Part shown: positions 56,821 to 64,000 of the stretch, in pieces
Layout: each line of letters begins with the position of its first letter
Position numbering within the stretch: position 1 is the stretch's first letter
Notes under the pieces: generated by a model
Told to the model about the DNA's origin: nothing
Seen by the model: only the letters and a program-made list of their open reading frames with translations
The model's database searches: none
Assembly: GCA_963978895.1 (NCBI GenBank)
Contig: OZ022241.1
Coordinates: forward strand, 23,185,573-23,249,572
Source of the DNA: Erpobdella octoculata
Lineage: Eukaryota > Annelida > Clitellata > Hirudinida > Erpobdellidae
Length of the DNA stretch: 64,000 nt
Reading direction: 5' to 3'
Position numbers and translations under genes: made by a program

Positions 56821-57273
56821 CCGTTCACGCTCACGCTCATTTTCTCCTTTCCACTCTTTCCTAATTTCTTTTAGCCCATAAAACGTAAAATAGATTTGCG
56901 AAAAGTTGTTTGAAGCCTTCAAACGTTGTTACGTAAACTAAATTTTAATTTTATTACACAAATTACCTTTGATGGTCGTACATAGGCACTTTCGGCCTGG
57001 AAAGTTTTTTAGCCTACCTGAGCCGGGAGATCGGAGTTGGGAGTCCAAACATTCTTAACATTCATCCCCTGTATAAAAACTACCTCCTTGCCAAATTTCA
57101 TCCAGATCGCTCTCCCGCTCCGCTCATTTTGTGACCAATTTAAATTTTTTTCACAAAAATCTAACATTGCCTCTCAAGCTTGTGTAAAAATTGCACTACG
57201 ATTGAATGAATGGTGTAGCAATGCATAAAGGCCATCTATACTTACATACATATTTTCATTTATATATATATAT
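56821..57273. repeat. Dispersed repeat ending in TACATA, tail part
   Basis: Contains CCAAATTTCATCCAGATCGC and GAATGGTGTAGCAATGCATA before TACATACATA. The same ending recurs at 57820-57870, so both are 3' ends of one repeat family. Confidence 0.5.
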
Positions 57274-57681
57274 ACTAGCGGAGGTACCCGGCGTTGCCCG
57301 GGGTTTTTAAAGGTTTTTCTAATGCTTGTCTCTCTCGCTCCCGTTTCCTTCCCCGCTTGTTTTCCCGCTCCCGGTCGCTTTTCCGTTCCTGCTTGTTCTC
57401 CAGTTCTCGGTCGATTTTTCCTCCCGGTGGCTTTCCCGTTCCCGGTCGGTTTTTTGCTCCAGGCCGTTTTTCCGCTTCCAGACGCTTTCCCGTTTCCGGT
57501 TTTTTTCCGCTCCCGGTCGATTTCGCGTTCCGGGTTGCTTTCCCGCTCCCGGTCACTTTTCCTCTCTCGGTCGCTTTTCCGCTCCCGGTTGCTTTCCCGT
57601 TCCCGGTCGCTTTCTCGGTCGCGTTCCCTTTCCCGCTCGATCTTTTGCTCTCAGTTGGCTTCCCGTTTCCGCTCATTTATG

Positions 57682-57716
<35 letters not shown>

Positions 57717-57880
57717 CACCGCTCGCTCACCCGCTCCACTCTGCTCATTTTGAGACGGATTTCAAATTTTTTTCTCTATATTTGATTCCCCTTGACTCTC
57801 TAAAGTTGTGTGAAAATTTAATTACGATCGGATGAATGGTGTAGCAATGCATAAAGGACATACATACATACATATTGCCC
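57274..57880 (+). mobile_element. ACTAGCGGAGGTACCCGG-type dispersed repeat with ~24-bp VNTR
   Basis: It starts right after a short (TA)n with ACTAGCGGAGGTACCCGGCG and ends GCATAAAGGACATACATAC. Bases 57330-57665 are tandem C-T-rich units around CGCTCCCGGTCGCTTTTCC (about 24 bp), which open long false Arg/Ser/Phe-rich frames. A TA tract lies at 57684-57715. A second, truncated copy covers 57880-58025. Non-coding; class undetermined. Its 5' end recalls the ACTAGCAGTGCCCG start of the 1.35-kb repeat. Confidence 0.6.
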
Positions 57881-58025
57881 GGGGTTTTTAGAGGTTTACC
57901 GAATGCGTTTCTTTTTTGCTCCCGTTTCCTTCCCGCTTGCGCTCCCGCTCCAGGTCGTTATCTGTTCCCTGTCGCTTTCCCGCTCATTCTTTCGCTCTCA
58001 GTTGCCCCCCCCCCTAGATCCGATT

Positions 58026-58199
58026 CTACATACATACATACATACATGCATACATACATACATACATACATACATACATACATACATACATACATACATA
58101 CATACATACATACATACATACATACATACATACATACATACATACATACATACATACATACATACATACATACATACATACATACATACATACATACAT
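58026..58199. repeat. (CATA)n microsatellite
   Basis: About 43 CATA units with one CATG. Immediately precedes the R2/NeSL-type LINE. Confidence 0.97.
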
Positions 58200-58209
58200 C
58201 TATACTTGA

Positions 58210-61200
58210 ATCTTTCCAACAGCACTAAGCACAACAGCATCTTGGAGAGACAAGAACTACGGGTGTCTTGGCCTGGCTAGCCGGGGCACATTTCCGTCTT
58301 CGCATGCTACATCTACAACAAAAGAATTATGCCCCCAGAGCTCTTACCGAAAGGGGGGGGAGAATGGTGAGCTCCTCAATGGACTACAGGATGATGAACC
58401 GGCTTTTCCAAGGAACCCTGATGGGGGTTTGCCCGTGTTGTGTGTGTGTGGAAAAAGCTTTAAGACAGTCCGAGGAATGAAAGTTCACAGAACAAAAATG
58501 GGATGTCTTCCCGCTTCTGTTCGCCGCCCATTATCTCTCAGTGCGGGCTCAGTTTCGTCGGCTCAAGAAGTTCTAGAACCCATCCATGTTCCACAGATTG
58601 CTTTCGACGGAGGAACTGAATGTGTTTGTGGAAGAAGATTTAAGTCAATTCGCGGAATGAATGTTCATAAAACTAAAATGGGTTGTCAAACTGCTATCAA
58701 TCAACGCTCTGCTTCAACCAAGGAGGCAGGTAACACGTCTGACTACGCCGGGCCGGAAGCTAACCACAGCCCCGACAAAGTCTCTGATTCAGAAGCAGAT
58801 GTAAATTCAGAACCCAAGACAAGAATTAAATTTCCGAAAGCAATTGACACTTCAGCTTGGTCAACATTAGACTTGGAGTTGACGAGATTACTCAAAGCCC
58901 AGTTGAGGGAGAATCCACAACTCGATATGAAAACCTTCTCAGAAATTATCTACAAAAAATGTTTTGATTCATTTGGTGTGGTCCAGAAAAACCCGGTTCA
59001 CACGCATGCAGCAGTATCCAGACGGCAGAGAGAAATTGAAAAATTAAAGAAGGAGCGAAAGAAACTCAGGCGACAATGGAGAATCGCAGAGGGGGTCGAA
59101 AAAGTTGGTCTGTCTGAACTGTGGCGGGATGTAAAAAATCGGCTCCGGGCTCTCAGGGCTGCAGAAAGACTCCGGAAAAAGAAAAGTGAGCAAAAGAAAG
59201 CCAGATGCAAATTCATGGAAAATCCATTTTGCTTCGGAAAAAGTTTGCTGGATCCACCAAAATCTGGCACTCTTCGAGCGACAAAACAAGAATTAGATGA
59301 TCACTTCCGTTTGGCGTTCAAAGATCCTCTTAGCGATTCAGAGCTGCCGGAAAGAACTGATTTTCCCGAAGTACAGTTGCCGAAAGTGGCTTTCGACGGT
59401 GGAGAGATAAAGATGAATGAAGTATCTCAGTTTCTAAAAAAAACGAGGAACAAATCTGCCCCAGGTCCCAACGGCATTCCATATTTGTTATACAAGAGAT
59501 GTCCAGGCGTGCAAAAGCTGCTCTACAACCGTTTAAAGATTGCATGGCGATCTAGATGCGTAGATAGGGAATGGCAGAAGGCGGAGGGAGTTTTCATCCC
59601 CAAAGAAAAAGATTCGGTCAATATCAACCAATTCCGACCAATCTCACTTTTGAACGTGGAGGGAAAAATATTTTTTGCTGTTCTGGCCAAGAGGCTCACG
59701 GATTTTGCAATTCGTAATGAGTACATTGACAGATCCGTGCAAAAAGGAGGAGTCCCCGGAGTACCGGGATGTATCGAGCACTCATCCATGATTTGGGAGG
59801 CCATCAAAAGAGCAAAACAAAACCAACTCAGCCTGCATGTGGTCTGGCTTGATTTAGCAAACGCGTACGGGACTGTTCGCCATCAATTGCTCTGGAAGAC
59901 ACTCAAAAGGCACAATGTTCCAGAATTCCTCATCGATGTTCTGCAACAGTATTTTCGCCGTTTTAGGCTACGTCTGTCAACATCGACGTGCTCCACAGAG
60001 TGGTTCAACTTGCGGGTCGGAATTGCTATGGGGTGTTCAATTTCTCCCATCCTATTTGTTCTGGCTATGCAATTATTGCTCGGTTCGATTGCATCTGGGG
60101 TTCAGGATGTTTACCTGGGAAAAGGAATTTTCATGCCATCAATAAAAGCCTTCATGGACGACACTACTCTTATCTTGAATCACTGCGGCGAAATGCGCCG
60201 TATTCTTCAAAATTTCAACGACTTGTTGTCCTGGTGTGGAATGAAGTTCAAGCCAGCCAAATCGAGAAGCCTTTCTTTGCGACATGGAGAGATTGATGGT
60301 TTTGTCTCATTCTCGGTGGCTGGTTGCGAAATCCCAACAATCCAGCAAGAGCCTGTGAAAAGCTTGGGAAGATGGTACAACGTCTCCATGAATGATGTGA
60401 ATCGGAGCAGCATCGTTCTGCAGGGCTTGGTTGAGGACCTGAGGAAAATCAATTCAACCGAGCTGCAGGGAAAGTTCAAGGTATGGCTGGTACAGCTTGT
60501 TTTGATACCGAGGTTGCTATGGCCATTAACAATCTATGAGATATGTTTATCTCACGTGGAGCGAATGGAGAAGAAAATGAACTGCTGCATTCGGAAATGG
60601 CTAGGACTTCCACCGGCGTTAACAACTTTAGCTCTATATAGTAAGCCAGCTAAGTTAGCTCTTCCATTCAAGTCTCTAGTAGAAGAGTACAAGATTAGCA
60701 AGATACGGACACAGTTGATGCTGGACAACTCTTCAGACCAATGTATCGTGAACGTGGGCCCATCAGTTGGATCGGGAAAAGACTGGACTGCAGGGAGGGA
60801 CATCCGTGAAGCCGAGGGATCTTTGCAATGGTCTGAAAAGCTCGGAGCAGTGCAACCGGGACGGCTCGGTCTGGGTTGGTTCCATCATGTGTGGTGGTCT
60901 AAGGCCTCGTCGCAGGAAAGGACAAACCTGATTATTCAAGACAGAAGGCGAGCAATGGAGTTGGAAAGAGTGCAGTTAGGTGCTCAGATGTCGCAACAGG
61001 GCGATTGGACTAGATGGGAGGCGGCAGTTCAACATTCGATGACATGGAATGATTTGTGGCGTTACTCGCCCATCCGCCTATCTTTAGTGATTAGAGCGAT
61101 GTATGATCAACTGCCGACAGCTTCGAACTTAGTGAAGTGGGGAAAGCTTGAAAATGAAGCCTGCAAGCTGTGTGAGAAAACAGAAACTCTGATTCATATT

Positions 61201-61863
61201 CTCTCATGTTGTCCGTATGCTTTGGCAAAGGGAAGATCCACGTGGCGCCACAATGAGGTTCTAAGAGAGATACTGGGCATTATCAAGGAGAACTGCAGAC
61301 TAGCCAATTCGATGCAGTTGTGCCCCAGAAGAAAAGTTTATTTCTTGAGAAAAGGCTTGCAGCACTTGGGCCGCAGAAAGGCAAGTACGAGAAGAGAATC
61401 GTTGCTTGATGCGGCAAATGACTGGAGGATATCAGCAGACTTAAAAGATGAAGACTGCTTTCCGGAATTAATTCGCAGCAGCGGATTGAGACCGGACATT
61501 GTCGTTTTTTCCAGTTTGGCCAAGATGTTGCTGTTCATCGAATTGACAGTGCCATGGGAAAGCAACATGGAAGCCTCAAATATCTTGAAAGAAGAACGTT
61601 ACAGAATCCTTGCCCAAGTTTTGGAGCGTGCGGGGTATAGAGTCGAGATTTTTCCAGTTGAAGTAGGCGCCAGGGGTTTAGCCGGTCGCTCACTCGTCAA
61701 ATTGCTTGTGGCTCTCGGAATGTCGGGTCGGAAAAAAACTCAAGCTATCAAGAAAATAGCTGAAAGAGCAGAAACAGCTTCTTTTTGGATATGGATGCAA
61801 AGGAATGAAAAAGGAGATAATAAATTTAAACAGCCACTTCTGGCTTCCGTACAACAGTGTTAG
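58210..61863 (+). CDS. R2/NeSL-type LINE polyprotein: zinc fingers, RT, CCHC, restriction-like endonuclease
   Basis: Open from 58210 to TAG 61861-61863, about 1,217 codons without interruption. There is no in-frame ATG before the first finger; the first is near 58476. Two fingers CVCGKSFKTVRGMKVHRTKM-GC and CVCGRRFKSIRGMNVHKTKM-GC (58435-58690) bind nucleic acid. RT: RNKSAPGPNGIPYLLYKRC, NQFRPISLLNVEGKIFFAVL, WLDLANAYGTVRHQLLW, VGIAMGCSISPILFVLAMQ, catalytic FMDDTTLIL, KFKPAKSRSLSLRHG, EPVKSLGRWYN. Then CKLCEKTETLIHILSC (CCHC) and a PD-(D/E)xK nuclease, RPDIVVFS ... LLFIELTVPWE. FMDD, the FKPAKSRSL segment and the RGMxVH fingers match the R2/NeSL/Hero/Utopia assemblage. All catalytic residues seem present, so it may be active. 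Confidence 0.88.
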   Translation: MFPTALSTTASWRDKNYGCLGLASRGTFPSSHATSTTKELCPQSSYRKGGENGELLNGLQDDEPAFPRNPDGGLPVLCVCGKSFKTVRGMKVHRTKMGCLPASVRRPLSLSAGSVSSAQEVLEPIHVPQIAFDGGTECVCGRRFKSIRGMNVHKTKMGCQTAINQRSASTKEAGNTSDYAGPEANHSPDKVSDSEADVNSEPKTRIKFPKAIDTSAWSTLDLELTRLLKAQLRENPQLDMKTFSEIIYKKCFDSFGVVQKNPVHTHAAVSRRQREIEKLKKERKKLRRQWRIAEGVEKVGLSELWRDVKNRLRALRAAERLRKKKSEQKKARCKFMENPFCFGKSLLDPPKSGTLRATKQELDDHFRLAFKDPLSDSELPERTDFPEVQLPKVAFDGGEIKMNEVSQFLKKTRNKSAPGPNGIPYLLYKRCPGVQKLLYNRLKIAWRSRCVDREWQKAEGVFIPKEKDSVNINQFRPISLLNVEGKIFFAVLAKRLTDFAIRNEYIDRSVQKGGVPGVPGCIEHSSMIWEAIKRAKQNQLSLHVVWLDLANAYGTVRHQLLWKTLKRHNVPEFLIDVLQQYFRRFRLRLSTSTCSTEWFNLRVGIAMGCSISPILFVLAMQLLLGSIASGVQDVYLGKGIFMPSIKAFMDDTTLILNHCGEMRRILQNFNDLLSWCGMKFKPAKSRSLSLRHGEIDGFVSFSVAGCEIPTIQQEPVKSLGRWYNVSMNDVNRSSIVLQGLVEDLRKINSTELQGKFKVWLVQLVLIPRLLWPLTIYEICLSHVERMEKKMNCCIRKWLGLPPALTTLALYSKPAKLALPFKSLVEEYKISKIRTQLMLDNSSDQCIVNVGPSVGSGKDWTAGRDIREAEGSLQWSEKLGAVQPGRLGLGWFHHVWWSKASSQERTNLIIQDRRRAMELERVQLGAQMSQQGDWTRWEAAVQHSMTWNDLWRYSPIRLSLVIRAMYDQLPTASNLVKWGKLENEACKLCEKTETLIHILSCCPYALAKGRSTWRHNEVLREILGIIKENCRLANSMQLCPRRKVYFLRKGLQHLGRRKASTRRESLLDAANDWRISADLKDEDCFPELIRSSGLRPDIVVFSSLAKMLLFIELTVPWESNMEASNILKEERYRILAQVLERAGYRVEIFPVEVGARGLAGRSLVKLLVALGMSGRKKTQAIKKIAERAETASFWIWMQRNEKGDNKFKQPLLASVQQC

Positions 61864-62380
61864 CTCCTCCTTTGTTTACAAGTTCAGGGACGAAGTCGCG
61901 TTATGGCTGCCGGCGAAAGTTTCGGTTGTTTGCAATAGAAGGAAAGTTGCTGGCGTTTAGAAAATAATCGAAACAATGTTTCCTGCCATTATGGTTTGTG
62001 GTGTTTCTCGTTTGGTGAAAGTGGTGGCATGGCTCGAAGTTCCGGAGGTGAATGTTTCTTTCGGTCTCGGAATCTGGCGGTTTGGTGGATGCTACAGTTA
62101 CTACATGCTCAAGTTCCGGCGTTTGAAAGACAGTTTCTCATCTTGTTACAGTTGCTTGACGGTTTCAAAATGACTTCTTGGTTCTGGTACTTTGAAGATT
62201 TGCCGGTTATCTGGTTCTGGTCGGAAACGGCATGTGATACACAAATTTCGTCAGGGGGCGGCCGTCTGATCAACGGTCGTGGCCCGCCCTCCCGTGGTAG
62301 CGTCAGGAAAAGGGCCGAAACGCTGGGAGGGTCTTCCTCTGAAGACCTCTGACGAACTTGCTCGAAGAAGAGTTTTTCAC
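61864..62380 (+). other. 3'UTR of the R2/NeSL-type LINE
   Basis: About 515 bp, ending with GC-rich GTCGTGGCCCGCCCTCCCG, GGGCCGAAACGCTGGGAGG and CTTCCTCTGAAGACCTC, which can fold into stems. Ends at ACATACATAC. Homologous sequence is seen at 56396-56582 and 63700-64000. Confidence 0.7.
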
Positions 62381-62420
62381 ATACATACATACATACATAC
62401 AACTAATAATAATAATAATA
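62381..62420. repeat. (CATA)n then (AAT)n
   Basis: Five CATA units, then AATAATAATAATAA. 3' junction of the LINE. Confidence 0.9.
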
Positions 62421-62620
62421 AATGTTTTAACTCATCTACAACTTCTGTTAAAAATATGCATGTTAATAGTGCCAATGTTTCTTCAGGTATTTCTTCGTTG
62501 AATGAATGTTTTGTACCAGACGTTTGTGTTTCAAAGGTTATAGATAATGTATGTGATTCTTCTTCCAGTCACGTCCTTGAAGTTGACTGTAATTCCGTTG
62601 TTAAAGGCTTTACTAACTGA
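62421..62620 (+). pseudogene. Probable PLE C-terminal linker
   Basis: Ser/Val/Asn-rich frame (SGISSLNECFVPDVCVSKVI) ending VVKGFTN with TGA at 62618-62620. It precedes a PLE 3'UTR and hammerhead in the right order but lacks the NIT-x-RRRR end, so identification is by position. Confidence 0.4.
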
Positions 62621-62796
62621 TCTTAATTATTTAGTTATTACTGTTATTATTATAATTATTTTAATTTAAATATTTTTTATGTTGTTACATATGTATATAA
62701 TGAATTTAAATTTTATTTTAATTGTATTTTAATTCCTTTCAATTAGTTGTATCTTTTACCATTTAGTCACTGCATTTTATTTTAAAAAAGTTAAAC

Positions 62797-62840
62797 GGCT
62801 CTGATGATGGCAAAAAATTGCCGAAATAGATCTATTAGCC
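62797..62840 (+). ncRNA. Hammerhead ribozyme motif (PLE)
   Basis: Helix I GGCU/AGCC, CUGAUGA+U, helix II GGCAA/UUGCC (5 bp, loop AAAA), GAA, helix III AUAGAUCUAU, U17. Core intact; a distinct helix III sequence relative to other subfamilies. Confidence 0.85.
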
Positions 62841-62849
62841 TATAAGATT

Positions 62850-62970
62850 ATGGAGTTTGTGTTTGATAATAAATTATTTTTAAACCGATTTAGAGTATTG
62901 GAAAAAATTAAAAATAAAATCGGTTCAGCCAAGTGCGCCACTTTTTTCAATCGGGTTTGCCTAAAAATTT
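62850..62970 (+). pseudogene. PLE ORF N-terminal module
   Basis: MEFVFDNKLFLNRFRVLEK, KNKIGSAKCATFFNRVCLK, then (TA)n. ATG ten bases after the hammerhead. Confidence 0.7.
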
Positions 62971-63018
62971 ATATATATATATATATATATATAAATATGT
63001 GTGTGTGTGTGTGTGTGT
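62970..63018. repeat. (TA)n then (GT)n
   Basis: TA tract to about 62995, AATATGT, then GT repeat to 63018. It borders a PLE end on the left and a truncated R2-type LINE on the right. Confidence 0.95.
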
Positions 63019-64000
63019 AAACTTGAAAATGAAGCCTTCCAGCTGTGCTGCAAAAAAAAGACTCTAGTTATTGTTTTCTCATGTTGCCCATGCTTCGACG
63101 AAGAGAAAGTACATGTGGCACCACAGTGGGGTTCTGAGGGAGATACTGGACATCATCAAGAAAACTTGCAGTTGTGCCTCAGAAAAAAGTTTACATCCTG
63201 AGAAAAGGTTTGCGCAGCACTTGGGCGCACAAAAGCAATTCCGAGTAGAGAATTGTTGCTTGATGTGGCAAATAACTGGAAGATTTCAGCTGACTTAAAA
63301 GATGAAATAGTTCGCAACAGTGGGTTGAGACCGGACATTTTCATTTTTTCCGGTCTGGCCTAAACGTTGCTGTTCATCGAACTGACGGTGCCATGGAAGA
63401 GTAATATAGAAGCTTCAAATATTTTGAAATAAGAAAGATACAGAGTCTTGCCCAAGATTTGGAGCATCGCGTAATATAGAGCCAAGATTTTCCGGTTGAA
63501 GTATGCGCCAGGGGCTTGGCCGGACATTCGCTTATCAAATTGATTGTGGCTTTCGGAATTTTGGTCCGAGAAAGACTCAAGCTATCAAGAAAACAGCTAA
63601 AAGAGCAGAAACAGCTTCTTTTTTATATGGACGCAAAGTAATGGGAAAGGAGATAATAAATATAAACAGCCACTTTTGGCTTCCGTACTACAGTGGTTAA
63701 CTTCTCCTTTGTTGATAAGTTCAAGGATGAAGTTGCGTTATGGCTGATGGCAAAAGTTTTGGTTGTTTGTAGATGAAAGAAAGTTACCGGGGTTTGAAAA
63801 ATAATCGAAAAATTGTTTTCTGGCATGTTGGTTCAGGTTTTTCGGTTGCCGAAAGTGGTGACATGGTTCGAGGTTTTCGAGGTAAAAGTTTCTCTTGGTC
63901 TTGGTATCTGGCGGTTTTTGGTGGATACTGCTTGCTCAAGTTCCGGCGTTTGGAAGAAAGTTTTTTCATTTTGTTGTTTGACGGTTTCAAAAAGATATCA
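63019..64000 (+). pseudogene. R2/NeSL-type LINE, truncated decayed copy
   Basis: Matches the full copy from about 61146 onward: CCHC region (LENEAFQLCCKK), LRPDIF, LLFIELTVPW (nuclease, as VAVHRTDGAMEE-shifted frames), RKTQAIKKTAKRAETASF, then 3'UTR to the window end. Many frameshifts and stops; nuclease Asp/Glu positions recognisable but out of frame. 5'-truncated next to (GT)n. Confidence 0.75.

Larger units (their letters stand above)
58200..62380 (+). mobile_element. R2/NeSL-type LINE (REL-endonuclease class), near full length
   Basis: A single-ORF non-LTR element between (CATA)n at 58026-58199 and a (CATA)n stretch at 62380-62400. ORF about 58210-61863, 3'UTR 61864-62380. Two more partial copies: 56396-56582 (3' end only) and 63019-64000 (C-terminus and 3'UTR). 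Bracketing by CATA on both sides suggests insertion into that microsatellite. Confidence 0.85.

Noticed and set aside
57275..57835. Arg/Ser/Phe/Pro-rich ORFs of up to 169 codons
   Set aside because: Several overlapping frames are open at once over a 24-bp VNTR; no domain.
56492..58280. CMYV/HTYI repeat ORFs
   Set aside because: Translation of (CATA)n tracts.

Overview
This window looks like intergenic DNA from an invertebrate metazoan nuclear genome. It is AT-rich, full of dinucleotide and tetranucleotide microsatellites, and built almost entirely of nested retroelements. No host gene, tRNA, rRNA or bacterial-type operon could be supported. The mix of Penelope-like elements (PLEs) with GIY-YIG endonucleases, L2-like, CR1/jockey-like, I-like and R2/NeSL-type LINEs, Ty3/gypsy elements and hAT-type MITEs is typical of aquatic invertebrates. 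The species cannot be named from the sequence.

The dominant theme is a large family set of PLE remnants, about twenty pieces on both strands. Each follows the same order: (5'-truncated) GIY-YIG endonuclease, hypervariable linker, short basic C-terminal tail of the type NIT-x-RRRR, 3'UTR, a hammerhead-ribozyme motif, and the first 40-60 codons of the PLE ORF ending at a CLKE-x-x-x-P motif. That last module almost always abuts a (TA)n tract. Seventeen hammerhead motifs were found. Thirteen have an intact CUGANGA/GAA core and three paired helices, three are degenerate, and one has lost its core by deletion. No PLE reverse transcriptase remains in the window.

Layout. 1-1.7 kb: PLE with 380-bp inverted arms. 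1.7-3.6 kb: a TA-flanked repeat with a 157-bp minisatellite, then a hAT-like MITE. 3.7-5.0 kb: a 1.3-kb hexanucleotide satellite. 5.2-9.2 kb: a decayed Ty3/gypsy element. 9.3-11.0 kb: an L2/CR1-like LINE (minus). 11.2-13.5 kb: a young non-autonomous LTR element (minus) inside a TA tract. 13.5-17.3 kb: an almost complete CR1/jockey-like LINE. 17.4-20.8 kb: a PLE split by a recent L2 LINE with an 18-bp target duplication. 21-26 kb: microsatellites, MITEs and PLE scraps. 26-28 kb: more PLEs. 28.5-29.5 kb: a jockey/CR1-like LINE. 30.8-33.7 kb: an I-like LINE with RNase H. 34-40 kb: a dense PLE cluster. 40.8-46.8 kb: two L2-like LINEs. 46.8-53.3 kb: PLEs plus a second TA-flanked repeat. 53.3-55.0 kb: unassigned AT-rich DNA. 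55-56.2 kb: a PLE endonuclease interrupted by a hairpin/telomere-like insert. 56.4-64 kb: an almost intact R2/NeSL-type LINE whose 5' and 3' ends both abut (CATA)n, with two further partial copies and one more PLE.

These elements do not form a host pathway. What links them is target preference: PLEs, one L2 LINE, the LTR element and the 1.35-kb repeat all sit in or beside (TA)n, and the R2-type LINE sits in (CATA)n. Microsatellites here appear to act as landing pads for repeated insertion. Open reading frames made only of dipeptide repeats (IY, SV, DV, RE, HT) are microsatellite artefacts and are not annotated as genes.
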